Shown here: in pieces, positions 16,798-25,472 of the stretch | How positions within the stretch are numbered: position 1 is the first letter of the stretch | Layout of the letters: every line of letters starts with the position of its first letter | DNA from: Prosthecobacter sp. | Lineage (GTDB): Bacteria > Verrucomicrobiota > Verrucomicrobiia > Verrucomicrobiales > Verrucomicrobiaceae | Reading direction: 5' to 3' | Length of the DNA stretch: 52,100 nt | Assembly (NCBI RefSeq): GCF_020439865.1 | Contig: NZ_JAGRPF010000146.1 | Coordinates: forward strand, 1 to 52,100 | Program-made: the position numbers and the translations under genes | Notes under the pieces: model-generated | Told to the model about the DNA's origin: nothing | Database searches by the model: none | The model's input: the letters and a program-made list of their open reading frames with translations, nothing else

Positions 16798-18219
16798 ATG
16801 CCTAGTTGTTGCATGATCTCGCGACGATTCTTTTTTCCGGCCATCCATCACGCACTAAGAATCAGCGAGACGTTCGCCCTGATTCTGGCCCTAGCCGTCG
16901 CCGCCATCACTGAAACGACAGCTGCATCTGCCACGCCTCCCAACATCATCATGCTGCTCGTGGATGACATGGGCTATGCGGATGTGGGTTGCATGGGCGC
17001 GAAGGACATCAAGACGCCGAACATCGACCGCATCGCGGCGGAGGGCGTGCGGATGACGGACTTCTACGCGAACGCGCCGGTGTGCTCGCCCACGCGCGCG
17101 GCCTTCATCACGGGACGCTGGCAGCAGCGCTGCGGGATCGAGTGGGCGATCGGCCTGACGTCGGAGGAGGAGAAGCGCGTGAACGGCGAGCTGGTGCCGG
17201 TGGCGGAACGGTTCACGATGGGCCTGATGCCGGAGGACACCTTCCTCGTGCCGCTTTTGAAGAAGCATGGCTACGGCACGGCCTGCTACGGCAAGTGGCA
17301 TCTCGGATTCAAGCCGGAGCACAATCCCGTGAAGCACGGCTTCGACGAGTACTGGGGCATCATCGGCGGCCAGTGCGACTACTACCGCTACCACTACATC
17401 GACGGCATGAAGCAGCTCTATGAGAAGATGGAGATGACGACGGCGGAGGGTTACATCACCGACCTGATCAACCAGCGCACCGTCCGCTACATCCGCGAGG
17501 AGTCCACGCAGCCCTTCTTCATCTACGTGCCCTACAACGCGGTGCATCATCCCTACCAGGTGCCGGACGATCCGACGCAGTTCTACACGGCCGAGAACAA
17601 GAACGACGGCACGCGCGCCGGTTACGCGAAGATGCTGGAAAGCATCGACAAGGGCGTGGGCGACATCTTTGCCGCGCTGGAGGAGAAGGGCATTCTCGAC
17701 AACACGCTGATCATCTTCACCAACGACAACGGCGGCGAGCGTTTCTCCGACAACCGGCCGCTCTTCAATCACAAGACGACGCTGTGGGAGGGCGGCATCC
17801 GCGTGCCCTGCCTGCTGCGCTGGCCGGACGGCGGACTGCCGAAAGGCGCGGTCTCGGCGCAGCCTGCGATCACGATGGATCTCGCGGCCACCATTCTCGC
17901 CGCCGCCGGCGTGCCGGTTCCGAAGACGATGGACGGCATCGACCTGCTTCCCTTGCTCCGCGGCAAGCAGCCGCCCGTCGAGCGCACGCTTTGCTGGCGC
18001 GTGGACCGCACACGCCGCAAGATGAAGGCCGTCCGCCACGGCGACTGGAAGTATGTGCAGGACGACATGGTCGAAATGCTCTTCAACCTCCGCGACGACA
18101 TCGGCGAGCACCACGACCTCTACTACGAGCGCCTCGACAAGGTGAAGGAGCTCAAGGCGAAACTCGCCGAGTGGGAAGCCGACGTGGACAAGGTCCCGCC
18201 GCCGATCCGGATTCATTAG
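16798..18219 (+). CDS. Secreted type I sulfatase (CSPTR active site)
   Basis: 473 residues. The N-terminus is long and basic (starts at 16798 or, skipping five codons, at 16813) before a hydrophobic stretch ending near residue 43 (AITETTAASA). The core shows NIIMLLVDDMGYADVG, the active site C-S-P-T-R with Cys near 96, CYGKWHLGF, and IFTNDNGGERF as the second metal loop, all standard for arylsulfatase A-like enzymes. The C-terminal 'MLFNLRDDIGEHHDL' segment is intact. It acts on sulfate esters outside the cytoplasm; the substrate cannot be named. It follows the AT-rich HNH gene and restarts the sulfatase run; its stop is followed by a palindromic repeat. Confidence 0.94.
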   Translation: MPSCCMISRRFFFPAIHHALRISETFALILALAVAAITETTAASATPPNIIMLLVDDMGYADVGCMGAKDIKTPNIDRIAAEGVRMTDFYANAPVCSPTRAAFITGRWQQRCGIEWAIGLTSEEEKRVNGELVPVAERFTMGLMPEDTFLVPLLKKHGYGTACYGKWHLGFKPEHNPVKHGFDEYWGIIGGQCDYYRYHYIDGMKQLYEKMEMTTAEGYITDLINQRTVRYIREESTQPFFIYVPYNAVHHPYQVPDDPTQFYTAENKNDGTRAGYAKMLESIDKGVGDIFAALEEKGILDNTLIIFTNDNGGERFSDNRPLFNHKTTLWEGGIRVPCLLRWPDGGLPKGAVSAQPAITMDLAATILAAAGVPVPKTMDGIDLLPLLRGKQPPVERTLCWRVDRTRRKMKAVRHGDWKYVQDDMVEMLFNLRDDIGEHHDLYYERLDKVKELKAKLAEWEADVDKVPPPIRIH

Positions 18220-18245
18220 AGCGCGGACACTCCTGTCCGCCTCTT
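18217..18245. repeat. Palindromic dispersed-type repeat / possible terminator
   Basis: Arms GCGGACA (18223-18229) and TGTCCGC (18234-18240) around CTCC, with flanking AGAG/CTCT that can extend the stem. It sits directly behind the stop of the sulfatase at 16798. It lacks a U-tract, so a dispersed palindrome with an end-protecting or attenuating role is as likely as a terminator. Confidence 0.55.
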
Positions 18246-18301
18246 AATGACAGCAGGCAGAGCGATGAAATGGCGCCTGTGCGCGGTTCGTTCACACGCG
18301 C

Positions 18302-19759
18302 ATGCTGCGAACGAAGTTGTGCTCAAGTTTCCGAATGTTGTCTCTGCTGCTGTTCGCGGGTGCGGTGCAGCTCGCTGCGGCGGACCGGCCCAACGTCCTG
18401 CTCATTCTCTCGGACGATCACAGCGTGCCGCATGCGGGCTGCTATGGCGATGCGAACTGCCGCCGCTTCAACATCACGCCGCATCTCGATGCGTTTGCGG
18501 CGGAGGGCCTGCGGTTCAATCGCGCCTACACCGCCGCGCCGCAGTGCGCGCCGTCGCGCATCTCGATCTTCACCGGTCGCACGCCGGTTTCGCTCGGGGT
18601 GACGCGTTTTGCGCAGCCGGCGAAACCGGACGTGCCATTCTTCACCGACGTGCTGCGCAGCAACGGCTACTGGGCGGGCATCGACGGCAGGCATCAGCAT
18701 CTCGACGGCCGCGTCAACGACGCGCCGCACATCATGGAGACGCTGAAGGAGCTCGGCATGCGCAGCCTCGACACGCGCTTCGACCACTTCGTGCGTTCTG
18801 CGAGCACGAAGGGCGCGAACCTCGCGAAGGTGGGCGAGAAGGTGGCCGCGATTCTCGACGAGGTGCCTGCGGGCAAGCCGTTTTTCCTCTACTTCGGCTT
18901 CAACCAGCCGCATCGCAGCTGGGGCGAGGACCACGACGGCATCGACCCCGCACAACTCGTGCTGCCGCCCGACTGGCCGGATCTTCCCGAGGTGCGGCTC
19001 GATTACGCACGCTACCTCGCCGAAGTGCGTGATCTCGACAACGGCTTCGGATTGATCGACGCGATGCTGGAGAAACGCGGCATCAAGGACAACACGCTCG
19101 TCATTTTCATGGGCGACAACGGCGAGGCGCTGTTGCGCGGCAAAGGCACCGTCTTTGATCGAGGCACGCACGTCCCGCTGCTGATCCGCTGGCCCGCGAA
19201 GATCAAGCCGGGCACGACCTGCGACGCGCTGATCAGCGGCATCGATCTCGCGCCGACGATCTTGGAGGCCGCTGGCCTCCACCCGGCCGAAGGCATGAGC
19301 GGCGTGAGCTTTCTGCCCGCACTGCTCGGCCAACCCTTTCGGGGACGCGCGCACGTCATGGCCGAGCGCGGCTGGCACTTCGGCCCCATCACGCGCACCG
19401 ACGGCTTCGATCTCTCGCGCAGCATCATGACGAAGCGCTACCACTACATCTACAATGCGATCCCCGACCGAAGCTACACGCCCGTGGACATGCCCGGCGG
19501 CGAGGCGTGGACGGCGGTGCAGACCGCGCATGAAGCCGGCAAGCTCTCCAAACTGCACGACCGCCTCTACTTCCAGAACCCTCGCCCGATCGTCGAACTC
19601 TACGACCTCGAAAACGATCCCTTCGAGCTCCACAACCTCGCCGGCGAATCGCCGCTGCGCGAAACCGAGGACCAGCTCCGCATCGAGATGGAAAAATGGA
19701 TGATTCGCGACGGCGACTTCGTTCCCCTGCCCTCGCACGTCCTCCAAAAGCACCGATGA
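18302..19759 (+). CDS. Secreted sulfatase (CAPSR active site), GKWH motif altered
   Basis: 485 residues; start at 18302, or at 18335 (MLSLLLFAG), the second giving a shorter signal peptide. It has RPNVLLILSDDHS, the active site C-A-P-S-R (Cys near 82), and IFMGDNGEALLRGKGT. The usual GKWH is replaced by GIDGRHQHLDG, so the Lys that contacts the sulfate is not in its normal place. This arrangement is seen in a subset of arylsulfatase-like proteins related to heparan N-sulfatase or PEP-like enzymes, and activity is still likely. Its stop codon overlaps the start of the beta-propeller gene (ATGA at 19756-19759), so the two are translationally coupled. Confidence 0.92.
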   Translation: MLRTKLCSSFRMLSLLLFAGAVQLAAADRPNVLLILSDDHSVPHAGCYGDANCRRFNITPHLDAFAAEGLRFNRAYTAAPQCAPSRISIFTGRTPVSLGVTRFAQPAKPDVPFFTDVLRSNGYWAGIDGRHQHLDGRVNDAPHIMETLKELGMRSLDTRFDHFVRSASTKGANLAKVGEKVAAILDEVPAGKPFFLYFGFNQPHRSWGEDHDGIDPAQLVLPPDWPDLPEVRLDYARYLAEVRDLDNGFGLIDAMLEKRGIKDNTLVIFMGDNGEALLRGKGTVFDRGTHVPLLIRWPAKIKPGTTCDALISGIDLAPTILEAAGLHPAEGMSGVSFLPALLGQPFRGRAHVMAERGWHFGPITRTDGFDLSRSIMTKRYHYIYNAIPDRSYTPVDMPGGEAWTAVQTAHEAGKLSKLHDRLYFQNPRPIVELYDLENDPFELHNLAGESPLRETEDQLRIEMEKWMIRDGDFVPLPSHVLQKHR

Positions 19760-21264
19760 TCCGCCCTGCCCTCCTTCTTTCGCTCACTCTTCTCTCCTTG
19801 GCCCGAGGAGCGGACTGGCCCATCACAACAGACGCCGCGCCGCCGAAGTGGAGCGTGGCCTTGGATCAAAACATCGCGTGGAAGATCACGCTGCCCGAGA
19901 CCGGGCAAAACACGCCGCTCGTGCATGGCGGCAAAGTGTTCTTCTCGACGATGAAGGAGGTCGATGCGGACGCGACGCTCGGCAGCGACATCGTCGCGTG
20001 GTGCTGCGATGCGGCGAATGGCAAGGTGCTGTGGCAGCGCGAGATCGCAGGCCAGTATCCACAGCGTTTGTCCGGCTGCTTCAGCGACAGCACCTCGCCA
20101 CCGGCGGTGTGCGACGGCGAGCGAGTCGTGTTCATCAACGCATCCGGAACGATCGCATGCTTCGATCTCAACGGCGTACCGCTGTGGTCGAAAAAGATCC
20201 TGAGCGTGGGCCGCACGCTGCCGCTTGTGCATGACGGCAAATTTGTCTTCACGCGTCAGATTTATCCGCCGGAGCCGGATGGCAACTTTGGGCATCAGTA
20301 TGCAAATTCGCCCGTGGAGATGTGGACACAGCTTCAGGCGCTCGACCTCAAAACCGGCGAAGTCGCGTGGACGACGAAATGCGGCATCAACATGGGCTGT
20401 GCGGTGCTGCCGCAGAAACTCAAGGATGGTCGCGATGTGGCCGTGTTCGGACGCGGCGGCGGCCACGGACCACCAGAGAAGCCGGACGGCGTCTCGATGG
20501 TCGATCTGCGTGACGGCAGCACGCTGTGGTCGCTCGAGCTGAAGGACTTCATGGCGACGATGAGTTTCAGCGTGCGCCATGATGAGGTGCACATCTTCCA
20601 CAAAGGCGAGCATCTATCGATCGATGCCCTGAGCGGCCAGATTGTGCGACGCTGCTCCATCTTGAAGGATGTGCCGGTGCGGAAATGGAACGACGGCCAT
20701 CGCATCACGACAACCGAGACGATTCCCGAAACCTCGACGCGCATGATCACGCAGACTTCGAATCTGCTCGTCGGTCCGTATCACTACTTCCGCAGCTACA
20801 CGCGCCCCTATCTCGGTCGTGTGCAGGTCGAAACCGGTGCCGTCGAGTATCTGGAGCTACCGCTGCAACTGTCGCGAGTCGAAGGCAAGGCAGATGAGTT
20901 GCGCTGGTTCGTGGAGCCGAAAGGAAAGAAGGAACCGCAGCTCAAGGATCAGGCCATCGCCAAGAATGAGGTGAAGAACTCGCGCGGATTCGTGGTGATG
21001 GGCGACAAACGCTCCGTCGGCAACGGCTGGGGCCACATCGCCGCGCCCACGCCCTCGGTCGCCGGACCGAACCTGTATGTGCCCGTGATGAACGGCACCG
21101 TTTACGTCATCGACTGGAACGCCCCGAAGCTCGACGAGTCCGCCGTCGTCGCCATCAACGACCTCGGCCCCGCCGGCAAGTCCTACACGCGCGCGAGCCT
21201 CTTCTCCGACGGCGGTCGCATCTTCGCGCACACGATTCGCGAGCTGATTTGCATCGGGAAGTAA
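19756..21264 (+). CDS. Secreted PQQ-like beta-propeller protein
   Basis: 502 residues from the ATG at 19756, which shares four bases with the preceding sulfatase stop. A signal peptide (MIRPALLLSLTLLSLARGA) precedes DWPITTDAAPPKWSV. Blade-closing motifs are visible (NGKVLWQ near 90, NGVPLWS near 145, TGEVAWT near 205, DGSTLWSLE near 250). It is longer than the beta-propeller at 10275-11498 and only distantly similar to it. It is probably a binding or scaffold protein working with the coupled sulfatase; an oxidoreductase role would need a PQQ cofactor and no evidence for that is visible. A 72-bp gap follows before the next sulfatase. Confidence 0.82.
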   Translation: MIRPALLLSLTLLSLARGADWPITTDAAPPKWSVALDQNIAWKITLPETGQNTPLVHGGKVFFSTMKEVDADATLGSDIVAWCCDAANGKVLWQREIAGQYPQRLSGCFSDSTSPPAVCDGERVVFINASGTIACFDLNGVPLWSKKILSVGRTLPLVHDGKFVFTRQIYPPEPDGNFGHQYANSPVEMWTQLQALDLKTGEVAWTTKCGINMGCAVLPQKLKDGRDVAVFGRGGGHGPPEKPDGVSMVDLRDGSTLWSLELKDFMATMSFSVRHDEVHIFHKGEHLSIDALSGQIVRRCSILKDVPVRKWNDGHRITTTETIPETSTRMITQTSNLLVGPYHYFRSYTRPYLGRVQVETGAVEYLELPLQLSRVEGKADELRWFVEPKGKKEPQLKDQAIAKNEVKNSRGFVVMGDKRSVGNGWGHIAAPTPSVAGPNLYVPVMNGTVYVIDWNAPKLDESAVVAINDLGPAGKSYTRASLFSDGGRIFAHTIRELICIGK

Positions 21265-21336
21265 GGGACCTCTCAGCCATACGAATTGACGGAACGACGA
21301 AACACCGGACGGCGGTGCTTCGTTGCCAGCGCCACC

Positions 21337-22788
21337 ATGAAGCCTTCTGCCGTTCTGCTGCTCGTTCTCCTGTCAGTCACCGTTCCTGCGCACGCCGCGC
21401 CACCGAACATCGTGCTCATCTTTGCCGATGACCTCGGCTGGAAGGACGTGGGCTATCAGGGCAGCGACTTCATGGAAACGCCGAACCTCGATCGCTTCGC
21501 GAAGGAGGGCATGGTCTTCACCAACGGCTACGCCGCCGCAGGCAACTGCGCTCCAAGCCGCGCCTGCCTGCTCTCCGGCACCTACACGCCACGTCATCAC
21601 GTGTATGCTGTCGGCAGCACGGACCGTGGTGCCAAAAAATCCCAGCGCCTCGTCCCGATCCCGAACAAGAGCGGTCTTGCGGTCGATAACATCACCTTTG
21701 CCGATGCGCTGAAGGCGGCCGGCTACACCACCGGCATTTTTGGCAAATGGCACCTCGATGGCAGGGACGGCGCGGAGCCTGGAGAACAGGGCTTCGATGT
21801 CGTGAGTGAATCCTACCATGGCTGGAAGGGCGACGGCGCCGGGAAGACCAACGTAAATCCGAAGGGCATCTACTCGCTCACGCAGGCCGCGGGCGAGTTC
21901 ATGGAAAAGAACAAGGACAAGCCCTTCCTCGTTTACCTGCCACACTACGCCATCCACACCGGACTGCAGGCACGCGAGGAAACGCTGGCGCGTTTCAAAG
22001 CCAAGGCGCCCGGCAAACAGCACAGCGATGCGCTTTACGCCGCCTGCACTTACGATCTCGACGACGGCGTGGGACGGTTGCTCGCGAAGATCAAGGAACT
22101 CGGCCTCGAGGAGAACACGCTTGTCGTGTTCACCAGCGACAACGGCGGCACGCAGCAGTCGTCACAGGAACCACTGCGCGGCAACAAGGGCAGCTACTTC
22201 GAAGGCGGCGTGCGCGAGCCTTTCATCGTTCGCTGGCCCGGCGTGGTAAAGCCCGGCAGCAAGTGCGACGTGCCGGTGATCAATGTGGATCTCTTCCCCA
22301 CCTTCCTCGCTGCCGCCGGCGCCACGGTGGACAAGCAGCTCGACGGTGAAAGCCTCATTCCTCTGCTCAAACAGGAAGGACCGCTCAAGCGCGAGGCAAT
22401 CTTCTGGCATTTCCCCGGCTACCTCGACAATCCGGTCATTCGTGGCCGCGAACTCGACGTGCGCACCGGTTTCCGCACCCGTCCCGTCAGCGTCATCCGC
22501 AAAGGCGACTGGAAGCTGCATCTCTACCTCGAAGAATGGCAGCTCGACGGCGGTCGCGACAAGCTGGCCACCAACAACGCCGCCGAACTCTACCACATGA
22601 GCGAGGACATCGGCGAGCGCACCAACCTCGCGACGACGAATCCCGAAAAACGCGATGAACTTCTCAACGACCTCCTGGCCTGGCACAAGTCCGTGGGCGC
22701 TCTGCTCCCGACGAAACCGAATCCCAGCTACGATCCCGCTGCCAAAGCCGGCAAAGGAAAAGGCAAGGGGAAGAAAAAGGCGGAGTGA
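21337..22788 (+). CDS. Secreted type I sulfatase (CAPSR active site) with a Lys/Gly tail
   Basis: 483 residues from ATG 21337 (leader GCCACC, no Shine-Dalgarno). A signal peptide (KPSAVLLLVLLSVTVPAHA) is followed by PPNIVLIFADDLGWKDVG, the active site C-A-P-S-R (Cys near 71), IFGKWHLDG and VFTSDNGGTQQ, all intact. The last 15 residues are strongly basic (KAGKGKGKGKKKAE), a tail also found on other sulfatases of this locus. The tail may hold the enzyme to the anionic substrate or cell surface; that is inference. It is followed 14 bp later by another sulfatase and is probably in one operon with it. Confidence 0.94.
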   Translation: MKPSAVLLLVLLSVTVPAHAAPPNIVLIFADDLGWKDVGYQGSDFMETPNLDRFAKEGMVFTNGYAAAGNCAPSRACLLSGTYTPRHHVYAVGSTDRGAKKSQRLVPIPNKSGLAVDNITFADALKAAGYTTGIFGKWHLDGRDGAEPGEQGFDVVSESYHGWKGDGAGKTNVNPKGIYSLTQAAGEFMEKNKDKPFLVYLPHYAIHTGLQAREETLARFKAKAPGKQHSDALYAACTYDLDDGVGRLLAKIKELGLEENTLVVFTSDNGGTQQSSQEPLRGNKGSYFEGGVREPFIVRWPGVVKPGSKCDVPVINVDLFPTFLAAAGATVDKQLDGESLIPLLKQEGPLKREAIFWHFPGYLDNPVIRGRELDVRTGFRTRPVSVIRKGDWKLHLYLEEWQLDGGRDKLATNNAAELYHMSEDIGERTNLATTNPEKRDELLNDLLAWHKSVGALLPTKPNPSYDPAAKAGKGKGKGKKKAE

Positions 22789-22802
22789 TGCTCAACCACG
22801 CC

Positions 22803-24188
22803 ATGAAGACACGCTTCATTCTCGTCTCGTCATTTCTCATTTCAGCTTTGTCATTCGCTGCGGAGCAGCGCCCGAACGTCCTCTTGATCATGGCTGACGA
22901 CCTCCGCGACTTTGGCGGAGCATTCACCCGGCAAGTCGTCAAGACGCCCAACCTCGACCGGCTCCGCGCGCGCGGCACGACCTTTGAGCGTGCCTACGTG
23001 CAGTATCCGGTGTGCAATCCAAGCCGCAGCTCCATGATGACCGGCCTGCGGGCCGAGCAGACCGGCGTCGTCGGAAACGATACTCGTTTGCGTGAGCGCA
23101 TGCCCGACGTGGTCACGATGCCACAGCTTTGCAAAGAAGGCGGCTGGCAGTCGCATGCGTTTGGGAAGCTCTTCCATCTGGGTGGAGGACGGAATACGCA
23201 GCTTCGCGAGCGATGGATGGACGCCGGACGTTCCTGGCACACAGCGCAGGCTTATGAAGCCACGGAAACCGGCCGGAAAATGATCACAGGTCGCAACGTG
23301 ACCGGAGGCGCTCTGAAGTGGTGCTCCTGGGGCGCGGCGGATGGTAATGATGAAGATCAGCCTGATGGCCAGATCGCCGCCGCCACGGTGGCGATGATCG
23401 AAAAGCTCGGCTCAACGCCTTGGTTCATCGGCTGCGGATTCATGAAGCCGCACGATCCCTTCATCGCACCCAAGAAGTATTTCGATCTCTACCCGTCTGC
23501 ATCCTTGAAGCCCTGGCACGATCCCGCCGGAATGGATGCCGTGCGCCCGGAATCCGTGGGCTTTGGCGAATACGGCAGGGCCTTCGGCAAGTTCACCGAT
23601 CAGGAATGGCTCGAGCTTTTCCGCGCCTACTGCGCCTGCACGACGTTCATGGACGCGCAGCTCGGACGCGTGCTCGACGTTCTTGATCAAAACAATCTCT
23701 GGGACAAGACGCTCGTCATCTTCGTCGGTGATCACGGCTACCACACCGGCGAGCGCCAGTGGTGGAACAAGAACACGCTCTTTGAGCGCTCCTGCCACGC
23801 GCCGTTCATCATCGCCGCGCCCGGCATGAAAGGCGGACAGACCAGCCGGTCGCTGGTCGAGTTCGTCGATCTCTATCCCACCGTGGCCGACTTCTGCGGC
23901 CTGAAAATGCCGCACGCGCCCGCCGGCGTGAGTCTGCGACCTGTTCTGCAAGACCACGCCGCGAGTGTGAAGGACGCCGCCTTCACGCTCGTCACCCGCA
24001 TGCCGCCGCTTCACGCGCAAAGCGTGCGCACCGACCGCTGGCGCCTCACACGCTGGTCGGATGGCGTCACGGAACTCTTCGATCACGATGCCGACCCTGA
24101 AGAGCTCCACGAAGTGTCGGCTCAACACACGGATGTGGTGACCCGGCTCTCAGCAAAGCTCGACACCCTTCCTCCCTTCAAACCCTGA
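22803..24188 (+). CDS. Secreted iduronate-2-sulfatase-like sulfatase (CNPSR)
   Basis: 461 residues; ATG 22803 chosen over an in-frame ATG six codons upstream because it directly starts the signal peptide (MKTRFILVSSFLISALSFA). The first metal strand is RPNVLLIMADDLRDFGG, the active site C-N-P-S-R (Cys near 71). The Lys/His region reads AFGKLFHLGGG and the second metal loop VGDHGYHTGERQWWNKNTLFE, both typical of the iduronate-2-sulfatase branch. Known members remove 2-O-sulfate from uronic acids or act on related esters; the exact substrate here is inferred. DNA coding for its signal peptide matches a short repeat found in other genes here. It is the last sulfatase before the P450 gene. Confidence 0.93.
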   Translation: MKTRFILVSSFLISALSFAAEQRPNVLLIMADDLRDFGGAFTRQVVKTPNLDRLRARGTTFERAYVQYPVCNPSRSSMMTGLRAEQTGVVGNDTRLRERMPDVVTMPQLCKEGGWQSHAFGKLFHLGGGRNTQLRERWMDAGRSWHTAQAYEATETGRKMITGRNVTGGALKWCSWGAADGNDEDQPDGQIAAATVAMIEKLGSTPWFIGCGFMKPHDPFIAPKKYFDLYPSASLKPWHDPAGMDAVRPESVGFGEYGRAFGKFTDQEWLELFRAYCACTTFMDAQLGRVLDVLDQNNLWDKTLVIFVGDHGYHTGERQWWNKNTLFERSCHAPFIIAAPGMKGGQTSRSLVEFVDLYPTVADFCGLKMPHAPAGVSLRPVLQDHAASVKDAAFTLVTRMPPLHAQSVRTDRWRLTRWSDGVTELFDHDADPEELHEVSAQHTDVVTRLSAKLDTLPPFKP

Positions 24189-24193
24189 AGCGT

Positions 24194-24238
24194 CTCATCC
24201 TTTTCGTTTCGTCATTTGTCATTTAGGCTTCGTCATGT
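24194..24238 (+). repeat. Signal-peptide-like repeat DNA upstream of the P450 gene
   Basis: This leader contains TTTCGTCATTTGTCATTTAG, very like the DNA coding for signal peptides in the sulfatases at 22803, 34056 and 37671. Read in that frame it gives LILFVSSFVI followed by a stop. It may be a copy of a dispersed repeat or the relic of a lost secreted-protein start. Confidence 0.5.
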
Positions 24239-25377
24239 CCGCGTTTTCCGACCCCTTCAAAGAAGCCCGCGCCTCCAGCGGAGTCATGCAGTGCCCGTTT
24301 CACGGCGAAAATATCACCATGGTCCTGCGCCATGAGGATGTGCGGAAAGCGGCGAAGGACTGGGAGACCTTCAGTTCGGATGTGCCCTTCCGCGTGCCCA
24401 TTCCATCGGAGGAAGATGTGCGCAGCATGCGCCAGCTTCCCATCGAGACCAATCCGCCCGAACACACCGACTACCGCGCCATCGCCGAGCCTTTCTTCCA
24501 GCGGGCGAAGGATCCGGAGATGATCGCGAAGGTCGAGACGCTGCTCGATGCGATGCTCACCGAGGCCTTGAGCCGTGACAGCATCGAGATCGTGAACGAC
24601 TTCGCGCTGCCGATCCAATCGCGCGCACTGACCTACCTGCTCAACACGTCCGAATCCGAAGCGGACACCTGGATCGGCTGGGGCATCCACGTTTTCAAAG
24701 TCACCGGCGGCGAATTCAAGAAAGGCACCGTGCTGGAGGACTATCTCACGGCGAAGTTCGACGAGGTCGAGGCGAATCCCGGTGACGATTTCTTCAGCGC
24801 CTTGGTAAGTGCCGACTATCGCGGACGGAAGCTCTCACGTGAGGAGCGCATGGGCTTTGCCAACCTCGCCTTCGCCGGCGGTCGTGACACGATCATTCAC
24901 ACGATCTCCTGCGCGCTCGGGCATCTCGCCGAACATCCCGAGGCGCTCGAATTCCTCCGTGCCGACCCAAAGCGCATCACGCTTGCCAGCGAGGAGTTTT
25001 TCCGCGTCTTCATGCCGCTCACGCACATCGGCCGCGTCTGCCCGCAGGACACAAACGTGAATGGTGTCACGGTGAAATCCGGTGACCGCATCTCGCTGTG
25101 CTGGTCGTCGGCCAACTTCGACGAATCCGCCTTTCCCCAGCCCGACGAATTCCGTCTCGACCGCAAACCGAATCCGCACCTGAGCTTCGGCTTCGGCACG
25201 CACCTCTGCCTCGGCGCGCCACATGCCCGCCTGATTCTGCGCACGCTGCTGAAGCTCTGCTGCGACCGCGTGAAGCGCATCACCATCGTCAAAGCCGAAG
25301 AGCGTGTCGAACATGAGGCGAAGTTTGACCGCACACTCGGTTATGACTCGCTGGTGGTGAAGATCGAGGCGCTCTGA
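24235..25377 (+). CDS. Cytochrome P450 (bacterial, soluble)
   Basis: 380 residues without signal peptide or membrane anchor, so cytoplasmic and of the soluble bacterial class. Diagnostic parts are visible: ETNPPEHTDYR near 75, the I-helix GGRDT near 222 with the Asp-Thr pair for oxygen activation, EFFR in the K-helix, and the haem loop SFGFGTHLCLGAPHAR with the ligand Cys near 325. It would insert oxygen into a substrate using electrons from a ferredoxin and reductase, neither of which is adjacent. In some marine glycan loci a P450 of this class demethylates O-methyl sugars; given the surrounding sulfatases that is an attractive but unproven guess. It stands alone between a sulfatase and a lipoprotein. 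Confidence 0.95.
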   Translation: MSAFSDPFKEARASSGVMQCPFHGENITMVLRHEDVRKAAKDWETFSSDVPFRVPIPSEEDVRSMRQLPIETNPPEHTDYRAIAEPFFQRAKDPEMIAKVETLLDAMLTEALSRDSIEIVNDFALPIQSRALTYLLNTSESEADTWIGWGIHVFKVTGGEFKKGTVLEDYLTAKFDEVEANPGDDFFSALVSADYRGRKLSREERMGFANLAFAGGRDTIIHTISCALGHLAEHPEALEFLRADPKRITLASEEFFRVFMPLTHIGRVCPQDTNVNGVTVKSGDRISLCWSSANFDESAFPQPDEFRLDRKPNPHLSFGFGTHLCLGAPHARLILRTLLKLCCDRVKRITIVKAEERVEHEAKFDRTLGYDSLVVKIEAL

Positions 25378-25438
25378 CGGCAATCTGTCCACGATCTTAT
25401 CCCCGGGGCTTCCGTCTCATTTTATCTTTTTCATTTGC

Positions 25439-25462
25439 ATAGTTAACCTTTTGGTTAACTAT
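25439..25462. promoter_or_regulatory. Palindromic operator, probably for the ArsR-type regulator
   Basis: Perfect inverted repeat with 10-bp arms ATAGTTAACC and GGTTAACTAT around TTTT, ending 10 bp before the ATG at 25473. The regulator gene is the second gene of the downstream operon, so autoregulation is likely. Seen directly; binding is inferred. Confidence 0.75.
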
Positions 25463-25472
25463 TTCGCCACGT

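Noticed and set aside
16798..18219. The sulfatase at 16798 as a membrane-anchored enzyme because of its long N-terminus
   Set aside because: The hydrophobic part is short and ends in A-A-S-A before the first metal strand; a signal peptide, perhaps with a wrongly early start, explains it better.
24148..24157. TTTGCTGAGA on the minus strand inside the sulfatase at 22803, as a fourth copy of the shared upstream element
   Set aside because: It lies within coding sequence, has no CGTTT at the right distance, lacks TCCGACAC and does not point to a gene start. Chance match.
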